This document shows positions 1 to 15,560 of a stretch of 64,000 bases of DNA, piece after piece. Every line of letters starts with the position of its first letter. Within the stretch, counting starts at the first letter, position 1. The stretch is taken from the NCBI GenBank assembly GCA_949152475.1, contig OX424555.1, positions 70,943,499 to 71,007,498 on the forward strand, read 5' to 3'. The notes under the pieces are model-generated. The model had not been told where the DNA came from and searched no databases. It saw only the letters and a program-made list of their open reading frames with translations. A program made the translations under genes and the position numbers. The DNA comes from Terebella lapidaria. Lineage: Eukaryota; Annelida; Polychaeta; Terebellida; Terebellidae.

Positions 1-3387
<3,387 letters not shown>

Positions 3388-4219
3388 AGGACGCTTGGAT
3401 ACAGACTACCTTACCTCCCACATGTCCACGGCGCAAGTCTAAGCCGTAACAGCTACTGCATAGCCAGCCAACCAGCATACATCTACACTATCAAATATGT
3501 TACACTGAGATACCAATCATGGTCAATTTGTAGCTCTATTGTAGATGTATTCATTGCCGAGTTGGTATTTCTATGACATGTGACTTGCATGTGTCATACT
3601 TGCATCATTTAATGCAAATAGAGAATAAATTGGCTTGTGGCAGTTTGATATGTATCAAAGTGTATCAAATGTAACATCAGTGTCTGCTGCATTGATTTTG
3701 AAAAAAGTGATTTCTTCTGTATCATTGCAAAATTTGACAGTAATTGATATGCCTTACGACCCAATTGCAGAATCAAAATCTTCTGCAAAGACATCATATC
3801 TGAAGTTGTCATTAGAAGTTGAATTCCATGTATAATACAGTTGATAGGGAGCAGTTGCATAGCTTTACTGATATCTGTATACCAGTAGTTTTAACAACCA
3901 TGTAATTATCAGATTTTTGTTCATTGTACCAGACTAAATATTGCTCTCATTATGCATTTGGTCTTGTTCCGCTTGTACAATGGCTTCTGTGAGATAGAAC
4001 TCCATTTGGTGTGAACTGAAAGCTGGAGGTGTCTTATCTTAAATGGTCGCTGCCTGTAGCATAAGTCCATTGTCGGTGAACTGCAAGACCATTGGTTTTA
4101 AGTAACTTGTAAATTCTTCCAAATCTAGATATGACGCCAAATTATGATTTAATTCAAACTTGTTTTGTGATGAACCCATTTGCTCTACTGTATTTGTTCA
4201 TTCCCATAACCACAATAAA
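3388..4219 (+). other. SMG1 3' UTR with two candidate poly(A) signals
   Basis: After the SMG1 stop there is noncoding AT-rich sequence with AATAAA at 3624-3629 and again at 4214-4219. The second stands in a CACAATAAAGGC context followed by a T-rich, GT-containing stretch, a good cleavage context. The short open frames here show no recognisable domain and are best read as UTR. Which signal is used cannot be told from sequence. Confidence 0.6.
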
Positions 4220-5329
4220 GGCCTCAACGGCAATATGTCTGTGTTTTCTTCTTCTGAACCTCATAATGTGATTTTGGGTATAACGATGGAATGCACAAAG
4301 AAGTTCTACATGTTTCATTTAGGAAACCAACAAAATTGTTTCTTCATAATGCTACAGGGCGTTGCATGACATTTGACAAACTTTGGTTACTGACCATATA
4401 CAGTATACACGATATACATACAAGATATACAGTACACGTTATGGTTTACTGTATACATGGTATAGTCATAATGCAACTGGGCTTCCCCCTCAAACAATGC
4501 ACACACCTCGAGTTACACATACCTTGGGTGGCATTCAATGTCGTAAGGTCTGGTGCAAATCCACCCACTACTAACAATATCTGCACATACGCTCATTTAT
4601 ATTCAAGGCAAATCTGCCCATTTGGAATACACGCCATCGATTCCGAAGACAGCTCAGTCGCAGTCATCGAAATATGCATAATAGATACTACTCATATGCT
4701 CTCAATACAAAGCTAATTTCGGTCTTCAATTTTTTTTTAAATGATAAAAAGTTTGAACACCCTAGATGTAGATGAACACGACCCGAGCATACTCGTAGTC
4801 ACCGAAGGATGGACCACACCGGTATGCATAACACGATGATATTCACAAAGTACGAACTGAACCGATTAGGACTACGAATTCTTATTCAACTGGCCAGTTT
4901 AAATTTTACTCGTCATGAACAAGACAACACTGGTTGAACAAGGTCATTTGCGGTCAATTCCAAAGTCATCAGAACATACACCATCAAATGCACGACTTCT
5001 GAAAGTGTCTTTAATTTTTTAATCCCAAAAGAACATCACTAACACCACCCACCCCACCCCTCAAATGTAGAATGTAGTGTTAAAATAAAAAGCGAATCAG
5101 ACTTGATTATCTGAATTATTTTATTTTTCAAGAAATGGGCCAAAGATCCTCCGAATGCTAGGATTCTAGTATGTTATTTCAGGCAATTCGTAACGTGTGT
5201 GAAGATAGTGAACCTCGAATCGCTCAAAGGTCTGAAATAAGTCCCAAATTGGGCCGAAATGGTCAAATTGGCCTCTGGGACAGAACGCATGTAAAGAGAG
5301 CTTAGATACTAGTAGTATATCGAGAATCA
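4220..5329. other. Intergenic, nothing recognised
   Basis: AT-rich sequence with a small cluster of GTATAC/ATATAC palindromic words at about 4395-4465. Short open frames exist but match no family I know. No RNA gene, terminal repeat or promoter could be supported. Confidence 0.5.
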
Positions 5330-5890
5330 AGGTAATGATATTTTGGATCTGCTGGTGACCTTGGAATTGATCTCAGACGACCTTGAGTGGTAAACTTCAA
5401 GGTCACGTCTAACCTGAAAGGTGTTAAGCGGCCTCCACAGACGATTTGCTTGTAGTAAAGCTAAAGTTTGTGTTATGAGCATATATGGGATATCATATAT
5501 GTTGGGCATTTTGATGACCTTGAATTTGACCTCAGATGGCCTTGAGGGATGAATGTCAAGGTCACGTCTGACCTGAGATGTGTAGATTTGCCTGTGTAGA
5601 CATTACTTTTGTAGATACAGTAGAGCTTAAACTGTATTATGACCGTAGAGAAAGTCATGCATGATGGAGCATTGGTGATCTTGAACATGACCCGAGATGA
5701 TCTCAAGTAGTAAATCTCAGTCACATTTGACGTGAACTATTTTAAATGACATATACAGACGGATGATAAGAGATAGATTTTATGGTTGTACTTCGGGATA
5801 GGAAATATAGGGAATGATTATATTGTGGATATGTTGTTGACCTTAAACTTGACCTCTGACTACCTTGAGTATTAAAGCGCAATACCATGT
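5330..5890. repeat. CAAGGTCA tandem repeat, ~165-bp unit, ~3.5 copies
   Basis: Diverged units begin near 5337, 5510, 5668 and 5828. Each opens with a phrase like GGTGACCTTGGAATTGA or GATGACCTTGAATTTGAC, then CCTTGAG, then TCAAGGTCACGTCTGACCT, then a GTGTAGA/CACAGACGA segment. Related units occur at about 42470-43290 (and again in its duplicate) and at 63530-63750. A ~160-bp period and AGGTCA words are what the eye can support; a link to a named bivalve satellite such as BIV160 is only a guess. Confidence 0.7.
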
Positions 5891-6326
5891 TTGGTCGCAG
5901 TCTGCCAGTAAACGACAGCACGCTTTGTGTTACATGTTTATAAGTTAACGAGAAACTAATTTCGGGGAAAATATAGTGAATTTTTATACCACATTAAATC
6001 GTTATAGACAAACTGAGGAAACTGCACCATACCAACATGTACGTACATGTCAAAACTTACATATTTATGTAAAATAAAATCTATATTTAGGATAATGCTT
6101 AATATTGATAACGTCATTGAAGTCACCAGATCTATGACTTGGCGTTGGTTTGCTTGAAATCATTAAATATTTGTTGATATAATTCATTTATTTACCATTT
6201 ACTAACGCGTGCTCAATTGTGGAATTATTTCATTCAAATATGCTGGAATTTATTGTAATAAATTGGGAATCAACACCGTGCCTGGTAAATACATAATATA
6301 TGATTATGTCGGTACACATTTCAAAG
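5891..6326. other. Intergenic, nothing recognised
   Basis: AT-rich sequence between the CAAGGTCA repeat and the MITE that starts at 6327. No coding region, RNA gene or repeat was identified. Confidence 0.5.
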
Positions 6327-6690
6327 TGGTCCGCTCCAAAGAGTGAGGTAACAAAGGGTCCAAATTATTTCTTGAATATGATCTCTTAAAAATGATCTAT
6401 TTTATAGAGTAACTGATCAGCATCCTAATACTGAAAAGAAAATAGGTGGTCACCGTACTGGCTTCTTCGACACATCGATCAAAATCACAAACATATCACA
6501 TGACATATGTTTGGCATTTTTGCACATTTTTGGTCCATATTCACATTTTGCATCATGTTTTTTTTTAGGATGCTGATCAGTTACTCTATAAAATATGTCA
6601 TTTTGAAGCTCTAGATTATGTTCATAGAGTTATTTATTTTATTAAAACTCTTTGAGCCCCCCCTTAGCTCACTGTTTGGAGCGGACTACC
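6327..6690. mobile_element. Inverted-repeat MITE/foldback element, ~364 bp
   Basis: The outer ends are inverted: TGGTCCGCTCCAAA at 6327 and its near complement, TTTGGAGCGGACTACC, ending at 6690. A longer inner inverted repeat matches perfectly over about 29 bp (about 6400-6428 against 6565-6593), built around TGATCAGCATCCTAA. The centre contains no gene. No clear target duplication is visible. It is a non-autonomous DNA transposon or foldback element of unknown family. Confidence 0.75.
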
Positions 6691-8628
6691 TTAATGATTG
6701 AAATCACCGAGCGCACATTCCTGATAATTGTCGAGGCACGTTTTGTTTACTGAAAAACAGAGCGTTGACAACGTTCCATTCACAATAATAAGTCATGTTC
6801 TACCAAACTCAATTCAACGCATGGATAACTTAGTTTTACGACGACTTTGTTACTTATAATCAATAAATGCATATGAATCTTGCTATGTCAAAAGAAGACC
6901 ATTGAGCGGATTAAACCCAACACGAACCCGCACAAAACATTGGGGCTTAAACACTTGGCAGACCAACAAATCGTCGAAGGCGCGCGTTTCTCGGTCCGCA
7001 CTTGTTTCGCTTAGTGATATATGTTACGACAAGATCTTTGATCGCCGATATAAAAAGGACGTCTTTTGCACTGGCTGTTATCATTCGGCAACACTCTTGA
7101 ACTTGACTTCGAAGGAGATATTCTCTACACGCAAAACTCGATCGGAGCGGGTGTATGATTTTGCGGCGTCGCGGCCTGGTCCAACATAGTGGTGTCTAAA
7201 ATGAGGTATGCTATGGACGTACATGTACATATATTGGATTTACAAATCCAAAATTTGATTATTGGAAGAAACAAATTTCATATGAGTAATTTCGGCGCAA
7301 ATTTGGTTACAAAAATTATCGATATTCCAAGATAACTATGTTGCTATCGGTAATTTAAAAAACCCTCATAACTTGTAGTGTTATAAATAATAGACTGACC
7401 GATAACATTTTTGGTTATCACATGTCACTGTTTTTGGCACAGTTAACCGTTGTCAATGCATACACTGATTATTCAGTTTGATTTGACTACCGATCGAGAT
7501 ATTGAACGTTTACCGCCATGTCAGGTTATGCAATCAAACTGGGCGTGTTCTAAATAATGTCTAATTTGGCTGGAGTTTGTAATTAATTGCCGGATGAATG
7601 ATTCCAAGAAAGTGCGATTACCAGCGCATCGGCCACTGCATGGGCGCGGAAAGCGCGATTGAAGTCCCCATCGCGTCCGGACACGATCGGCCATGTATGG
7701 ACCGCTCGATCACCATACAAGGGCATGTGAGCACGGAGTCATGATCAATACTAGGACAATGATCAAGTTATTGATAAGCACACGGGTAAATATATACACG
7801 GTCAGACCGCTGAATATTTTGGCAACTACCTAACGGGAGCGCACAAACACACTTGGCGTTTGGACTTGTTCAGTGGAGTGAGCGTACACACAATGTAGAG
7901 GACAGACAGGTAATTAAACTTACTAACGCGTATATATTTTGTGTGTACAAAACAAGAAACTATGAATGGATTATCACACACTATGGGACCGGTATGTTGA
8001 ATGATCTTAGGATATTCACATTTCGATATATATTTAACAGGAGAGAACCACAGCTGTTTTCATATAGAATACTAAATATTTATGAACACAACTCGTGGTA
8101 TCTCTTTTGTGAAATATACAAACATCTGCTACGGGGAATATCCTTGCGTATATTAATGAACTTTTTTTTCATCTGGTTTGCTTGTTTCAAATGCCGTTAA
8201 AATGGCGAGTTAAATTGTTACGTGGGCTTAGATCTACATTCCACAAGAAATGTAAGCTTTACGTTCTTGACAGTGCAAAACTTGACAATATGGCAGACCT
8301 TTGGCGCTCCATGTGCATCGATTTATTTTTTTCAGAGCCAGGGCGTTCGAGAAAATATTTATTGACAGGTACTAAACTTCGAGATCCGACCACTTGAAAG
8401 AGTGAGAGTCAATAAATGTCGAGATCAGATCAGACAGCGGGTTGACCAGAAGACAAGACTGGACGGCACCGTGTCTTACATGCGACCGACACAACGACCT
8501 GCACTCTACACTTTAGCATTTATAATCAGATATATATGAGGTTGTCTGGTACAGTTGCACAATAGATACCAGTGTGTGAAAATCACGTGGGCAACTCATA
8601 TGTACTCTTAACCAGGATAAGTGCCCGA
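6691..8628. other. Intergenic, no confident gene
   Basis: Open frames of 70-115 residues occur (for example 6902-7189 and 7853-8200) but none shows a recognisable motif or splice context. One detail matters: 8080-8110 contains TATGAACACAACTCGTGGTA, the same words that form the core of the minisatellite at 9.2 kb, so a diverged precursor copy sits here. Confidence 0.5.
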
Positions 8629-9198
8629 TGTGCAGTTTCAGGAAAGAACGACTTTGAAAATGCATTATCTGGCACTACTGCTGGTTGAAACATGCACACA
8701 TCAACACGGAAGCTGATGGAAAACCAAGAGAATCGAAAGAATAAATGAATGGGATTTGAGAAAGAGAACTACAGATGTGCTCATATAGAGTCAGCAGTAT
8801 GAACACAACTCGTGGTATCTCTTTGTCAGTTCCTGCTAACTTCTCCACTGTAAACATTCTACCTGAGGCTTGACTGAAACAAACGGCTCGAATCAGTGTC
8901 GGATGTGCAGTTTCATGTGAATAATATTTGAAAATGCATATTCTGGCGCTAACTTTGGCCGACACATGCACCACTCAGAAGAACAATAGAAGCCGACAAA
9001 GAAGGACTAGTGATAAAATTACTGAAATAGTGATTTCCCGACGTCACTTGCATGTACAAACCATGTTTAGCTAATAATATCTTTGAGTAATATTACAATT
9101 AATGAGACACACAATCCGGATGAATAATCTCGGTAGACAAGCATGCTGCCCACAAGATGGATACGTTGTTTCCGGAATGAGAACTGCAGGTGTATTCA
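8629..9198. repeat. Diverged direct repeat, ~277-bp period, minisatellite precursor
   Basis: GATGTGCAGTTTCA with following TTTGAAAATGCAT and ACATGCAC recurs at about 8629-8697 and 8906-8972. Between them, 8790-8820 carries TATGAACACAACTCGTGGTA followed by TCTCTTTG, the core of the 57-bp minisatellite that starts at about 9199. The array therefore appears to have grown from one copy of an older repeat present at least three times (8.08, 8.79 and 9.21 kb). Confidence 0.6.
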
Positions 9199-10633
9199 TA
9201 CAGTTATTGGAGCTATGAACACAGCTAGTGGTATCTCTTTCCTGGACGGCTACTCGACAATCATTGGAGCTATGAACACAACTAGTAGTATCTCTTTCCT
9301 GGACGGCTACTCGACAATCATTGGAGCTATGAACACAACTAGTAGTATCTCTTTCCTGGACGGCTACTCGACAATCATTGGAGCTATGAACACAACTAGT
9401 AGTATCTCTTTCCTGGACGGCTACTCGACAATCATTGGAGCTATGAACACAACTAGTAGTATCTCTTTCCTGGACGGCTACTCGACAATCATTGGAGCTA
9501 TGAACACAACTAGTAGTATCTCTTTCCTGGACGGCTACTCGACAATCATTGGAGCTATGAACACAACTAGTAGTATCTCTTTCCTGGACGGCTACTCGAC
9601 AATCATTGGAGCTATGAACACAACTAGTAGTATCTCTTTCCTGGACGGCTACTCGACAATCATTGGAGCTATGAACACAACTAGTAGTATCTCTTTCCTG
9701 GACGGCTACTCGACAATCATTGGAGCTATGAACACAGCTAGTGGTATCTCTTTCCTGGACGGCTTCTCGACAATCATTGGGGCTATGAACACAGACAGTG
9801 GTATCTCTTTCCTGGACGGCTTCTCGACAATCATTGGGGCTATGAACACAGACAGTGGTATCTCTTTCCTGGACGGCTACTCGACAATCATTGGAGCTAT
9901 GAACACAGCTAGTGGTATCTCTTTCATGGACGGCTTCTCGACAATCATTGGGGCTATGAACACAGACAGTGGTATCTCTTTCCTGGACGGCTTCTCGACA
10001 ATCATTGGGGCTATGAACACAGACAGTGGTATCTCTTTCCTGGACGGCTTCTCGACAATCATTGGGGCTATGAACACAGACAGTAGTATCTCTTTCCTGG
10101 ACGGCTAGTTGACAATCATTGGGGCTATGAACACAGACAGTAGTATCTCTTTCCTGGACGGCTAGTTGACAATCATTGGGGCTATGAACACAGCTAGTGG
10201 TATCGCTTTCCTGGATGACTAGTTGACAATCATTGGGGCTATGACCGCAGCTAGTGGTATCGCTTTCCTGGACATGCTGGACGGCTACTCGACAATCATT
10301 GGGGCTATGAACACAGACAGTGGTATCGCTTTCCTGGACGGCTACTCGACAATCATTGGGGCTATGAACAAAGACAGTGGTATCTCTTTACTGGACGGTC
10401 ACTCGACAATCATTGGGGCTATGAACACAGACAGTGGTATCTGTTTCCTGGACGGCTTCTCGACAATCATTGGAGCTAGGAACACGGACAGTGGTATCTT
10501 TTTACTGGGCGGTTACTCGACAATTATTGGAGCTATGAACACAGCTAGAGGTATCTCTTTCCTGGACGGCTACTCGACAATTATGGGGGCTATGAACACA
10601 GCTAGTGGTATCTCTTTCATGGACGGCTAGTTG
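9199..10633. repeat. 57-bp minisatellite, 25 copies, with higher-order structure
   Basis: The unit holds the words ATTGGAGCTATGAACACA, then GTATCTCTTTCCTGGACGGC, then TACTCGACAATC. Twenty-five copies fit between the first core at 9213 and the last at 10590, with one 9-bp internal gain near 10271. About nine units between 9250 and 9720 look identical, while the 3' units differ, so the 5' block was homogenised recently. A three-unit pattern (one AGCTAGTGG unit, two GACAGTGG units) occurs at about 9726-9896 and again at 9897-10067. Because 57 is a multiple of three, an open frame of 321 residues (9143-10108; repeat of TIIGAMNTTSSISFLDGYS) arises automatically. It opens at a plain ATG with no visible signal peptide, and the opposite strand is also open, so coding is not supported. 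Confidence 0.95.
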
Positions 10634-12229
10634 ACAATCACAGGATACACGGAGACAACCAACTGTTGTATTTGTGACGAAATAGCGTTACTACCGGCGG
10701 ATATTACGCCGACAGGATCGTACAGTACGATGTATGCTGTGCAAAACACAAACGAATAGTCCGACGTTCTCCAATAAAATCCGATGTTTATTAGGATGAT
10801 AAAGTCCGATGAACGATCACGGCATTCACACACATAATCCCCAAAATATAGTCCGATATTATTAATAGTCTGTAATATTCCAAATTGGAATTTCCAATGG
10901 ATCTTGTATCTTCTTTACTTTACAATGTTCTTCTTGATATTCTTATACCTCTCATTCATATCTTCTAAAAGCCTTTTATCTTCTAAAAGTCTGGGAAAGC
11001 GTGGGGCCATGTGTTGAGACTGTTGAGTGTCTGGAAGTTTCCCGTTTCGTGGGGCGGAAGTTGTGCGTGATAGGTTGAATGTGATGTCATGTCTGGATAG
11101 GCGTGGTTTGGAGGGAATTTGCTGAGTGACGTCGTTTGCAGAGTTGTTTACATGTGGTGCGGTGGCTAGGACGGTGTGAGCTGGATGACATAAGGTAAGT
11201 ATGAAGTCATGTGATGAATCTGTGACGTGTATGTGGAGTGAGAGAACGTGTAAGGGATGGGTTTTGGGCGATAACATAAATAATCTACATATTATTGTGT
11301 TATTTAAACTGACACCAAGATGCTAAGTGTAAGCAAGTTGAAACCAACTGCAACTTGGCATACTTCATCTAGGAGTCAAACAACAATTTTCTACCGAAAA
11401 GGCACTCGTGACTGATGTTCTTCTGGCTATAACCTGAGGTCCCGAGGTTCATGTCATCCAAATAACCATATTTCAGACATCCATCGAAACGTTACCGGCG
11501 AAATGCACTTGTAAAGTGTTCACTTGGCAAAGTCTGAAATGGTATTGTTCTCCATAAAAATGACCATTTTGACCTTTCAATTTCATCAAAGTTAAAATTC
11601 GAGGGCACCACTCGAAAATTTGATTTCGGACCAAAAATATTTTTTCGCCGACCCTGCCACACACAAATCGACGATTCAGGGGCAACGAAACTTATACACT
11701 TCACAGTAGTACACGTGGGGAGTCATATGCATCAATTAGATGAAAGTTACTGAACACATTCCGAGAAAGTGGGGGTGCTGTGATGCATCGAATGAAATTT
11801 AACATTGGGGTAGATTGCTAACTATTTCAGTTTTTACGAAAGAAGTCTTAAATTTGGTACTAAATTGCGCTCGACTCCCAGTTGAAGTATACCAAGCCAT
11901 AATAAGATACCGGCACAGCATCGGAAAATATCCGCGAAAAAGGTTGTAAACGAGTTTCAACAAATCTGAGCATAAAAAAATCCGAATAGCCGATGGAGAA
12001 ATTACACCATTTCATAATATACATAGAAAAGATTTCATGTCGATAGGAGCCCAACTGGATGAGAGCATGACGCTGAGTCCTACAACAATCAGGCTTAAAT
12101 AAATCAAAGTATAAAATCACATGCAATAATGTATGATATAAAAGAATCCAAACATTTCCTGAGAGAATTATCATGCAACATATAAGTCTAAACATAACTG
12201 AGGTGTAAGAAAAACATTATACTACCCCG
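10634..12229. other. Intergenic, no confident gene
   Basis: Open frames of 68-120 residues on the minus strand (10627-10833, 10915-11277, 11860-12195) resemble no known family. GTCCGAT words recur at about 10750-10850. A fragment of the long dispersed repeat (words GTTCTTCTGGCTATAACCTG and GAGGTCCCGAGG) lies at 11415-11460 and recurs at 13140 and elsewhere. The segment near 11660-11700 vaguely resembles 54340-54390 (GAAACTTATACAC), possibly another repeat fragment. Confidence 0.45.
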
Positions 12230-15200
12230 TAATTTCTGAAATTCCTGTGGGTGTTGTGGACTGTATGATTTTCATCATAACGTGGTAATCGCGCGACCAC
12301 AGGCATTGCTATTAAAATGCAAATTTATGCGAAACGTTACTGATCAAGAGAGGAAATTGGACGTAACTAATTTGGGAGAAAGGCCGTTTGCAAGATGTAC
12401 TCTTAAATGACATCATTAAAATTAGTTATTGTTTTTCTTTGTTGAAAGACACATACAATGTGTGATGGCAAACGATATGCAGAGATCCAATATTTCAAGT
12501 ATCATGATTCAAATGCGTTTTCAAGGCTGATCTGACAAAAAAAAAATCAATGTTAATTTTATTGGGAAGTATATGTAGTAGTAAAGTCCTCCCTGTATTT
12601 TCTCACGATGCATTCAATCCATATCCTGACAAAAAACACAAGAAACTGTCCCCGTCCAGCAATATCAGTAATGGCATGTGGACGTGGAAGCAACAGAACG
12701 AAATCATGGGGTCGTCCTTCACCGATATCCATCAAGTTCGGCGTGCTGTGGAGAAGAGGTACTCGATCAATCACCAGCGACCGAGTCAATTTGGCTAAAT
12801 GAGATGGTCCTCCTTCTTCACAATCCGACTTCAGCCATATCAGGGACAATCATAATGGACTACCAGCTAGGGTAACCATTGATTTTTGTTTTCAAATTAT
12901 AGATCGAGCCATAGAACGAATTTATGATGAAATGATGCAATTTGGGAAGAAGCGAAATACAAAAAAATGCTGTTGTTTGTAATTCCATTTTAACAGATTA
13001 TCCTCAGCACCCCATGCATGATATTTCAGATTATTTTTTAATTCCTCCTGTTATCATGCTATTATGTTACTCCACCACTATGAAATGTAACTATACTAAT
13101 ACATTGGTTTATAATCTGATAACAAGGCACTCGTGACTGATGTTCTTCTGGCTATAACCTGAGGTCCCGAGGTTAATGTCATCCAAATAACCAGAATGTA
13201 GACACAGTATATCTTAATTACACATGTAGCTCGAAGCCAGTTGAAAAAGCCTTCCCCCTACTAAACGTCCTTCGTGTTTGTCTTCGTTAGTTACATATGT
13301 GGATAATGCGTGTACAACATATGTATATATCGAATATTAACTAATATTCACTGGCATCTATCACATATTAGGCGAGTAATATAACTATCCGGCACTGTCC
13401 AGTTGGGGAGCATTCTGTACACTGGCGGATTCAGGGGGGGGGGTGCACCCGGCGCGCACCCCCCCCCCCTATGGGGCCGTGAAAAAAAGAGAAAAAGAAA
13501 AAAGAGAGAGCAAGAAGAAAAGAAAAAAGAGAGAGCAAAAAGCTATAGAAAATGTGGGTATGCACCTATGTAACTAAATATGAGTGTAATTTTCCTTGTT
13601 TGATATTTTTGACCGGGGGGGGGGGGGGGGGGGGCGTTGGCGGAGGGAGGGGGTAGAGCCCCACAATATATTTTCAACAAAAAAATCTGTGACTCAGAAA
13701 TATGTTAAGGTGCATTACAGCGTTACATAGGCCTAACATTCGTTGGTCAATAATTATGCAATTGAGTGTCATTAATCATGAGTTCTTCAAGTTTTATGAA
13801 ATATGATATGTAAAGTGACAATGAGTAGTTTTGGGATAAATAAATCTAAATACCAGCAATATTTACATGCATGTGTGGAATGAAAAATACTCAATCAGAG
13901 CCAGAGAGAGCTCAGAATCAACCACACAACATGAAAAAAGTTCTGGCTTCTGGGGCCCGCTCAAGGGCCCCACGCCGTGTAAGCTACCACCTATCCACCT
14001 CACTTCGCTCGGTCGCTTGACTCCTCTAATCAGCTTGCCACCCCCACCCCCCCCCCACCCCTCCAATAATAAATCTAGTCCGACACACTTGACTTCATAC
14101 CGAAACTGTCATTGAATATACACAGGGGATATTTTTTATTTCATTTATTTGTTACAGACAGGGTTCTTTATAACTCTGGATATAATTCTGGATGTCGGCA
14201 TAACTTGGAAGATAATTATATCTTATCTTTATTATTAAACGATTGACCATCACCATGTCTGGTGCATAAGAACCTTAGAACAGCCTTAGAATGGTAGGAC
14301 TATTAGACCTTCCTTTCTTTGAAAATCTATCCTTCATTTACAACAGAACTAAGCAGACTTCTATGTAAAATTCTACTCATTGATTTCACAAGGTACAGTT
14401 GTAGAATACACCTTAGAAACCATCTCAGAGACACTAAATTAAAAAAATATCTCCCAGACCGCATAAGGCTTCACTCGCTAGTCAGTGATGTATCCTCCAT
14501 TCACAACAAAAACAGACTCCTAAAGTGAAAATCTACTTAGTGATTTCACAAGGTACAGTTGTAAATACACCTTAGAAACCATCTCAGAGACACTGAATTC
14601 CAAAAAATTTTCGGCGGGCTTACGGCGCCTCCCAAACCCCCAGACTGCATAAGGCTTCGCTCGCTACGCTCGCTCACACTATTTCAAGACTACTACATTT
14701 AAGAAGAGCACCCCCCCCCCTATTAAAAAATCCTGGATCCGCCCCTGAGTGGTGTATATAGTCTCACCAAAAACCACAAAATTGTTTATGGCTGTGCCTC
14801 GCGTGGGCCAAGCATTGTAGTAAATAAACCTCCTCCCTGTATGGACATAAAGTTAACGTCAATCGATAGGCAAAAGATCACCGATCAATCTCCAGTTGCT
14901 CAAATCATGAGCGGCGAGCACATTTCTCTTTCGCCTCTATGCATGGACGAAACTGCTGTACTTCATCCTCCAAGAGCACAATTATGCAGTTCTGTGAATT
15001 GTGAGTTAAAAAGCGAAGTGTAATAGCAAAATCATAACTATTTACCATCATAACAAGATTTCTTTTTCATTTGAGGAAACATTTTAAGATATCATACATG
15101 TTTTCTTTACACAACGTACTTGCTATCAAATGAATTGGAAAACGAAATATAATTTCATTCCTACAATATTTAGAATGTCTAAACACATTTAATGCCATGT

Positions 15201-15560
15201 ACTTCTGATTGCAATAGCTGAGTATTGAGCACTAAAAAGCTGTCAAGTCAAAATTCACTCCTCTCCAGTTGGATTGTCAGTTCATTTATTCACGAACAAG
15301 CACATCATATATGGATCTTGTCAAGTATCATAATTAGTGCATCACATACAGCATCACATAATTTCTGGGTCAGAATAAATTTCATGCATCTGCTTGATTT
15401 TTGAGGCGCTCAATCCTTTGAAATCATCATGTGGCTAAAATACATCCAAATGTTTCTTCTGGCTCAGAATTGCAACAATACTGTCAGTCTTCATGGATAG
15501 TAACAACCCCGAGCCTTAAACTGACGTGACCAAATAAAAGAAAATGTTCTCCTAGTCTTA
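12230..15560 (+). repeat. Long dispersed repeat, copy I (interrupted)
   Basis: First extended copy of a long noncoding repeat that returns six or more times in the window in the same orientation. It contains module A (about 12550-12900, with AAACTGTCCCCGTCCAGC and GATCAATCACCAGCGACC), module B (about 13130-13200, GGCTATAACCTGAGGTCC) and module C (14760-14900, a CCTCCTCCCT/TGGACATA segment). Its 12230-12960 part is roughly 95% like 15570-16300 by eye, so copies I and II separated recently. A 1.3-kb transposon sits inside at 13420-14751. Short open frames in module A recur in other copies but are not conserved as protein. Confidence 0.75.
13420..14751. mobile_element. Non-autonomous DNA transposon with CACT-type ends
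   Basis: The left end reads CACTGGCGGATTCAGGGGG. The right end read backwards is CACTCAGGGGCGGATCCAGG, followed by an A/T stretch and a G run. Inside are homopolymer G/C tracts (about 13431-13470, 13615-13634, 14040-14060), a purine-rich GAGAGAGCAAGAAG repeat and two direct copies of a ~160-bp block (about 14370-14490 and 14525-14650, both with TGATTTCACAAGGTACAGTT). No transposase is recognisable. CACT ends suggest a CACTA-like element, but no clean 2-3-bp duplication is seen. Compared with sister repeat copies, about 400 bp of the host repeat is missing at the junction. Confidence 0.65.

Noticed and set aside
3609-3860. Open frames on both strands after the SMG1 stop as a small gene
   Set aside because: They lie in the likely 3' UTR between two poly(A) signals, overlap each other, and have no recognisable domain.
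4383-4470. GTATAC-rich palindromic words after SMG1 as a regulatory array
   Set aside because: Irregular spacing and low complexity; no conserved unit could be defined.
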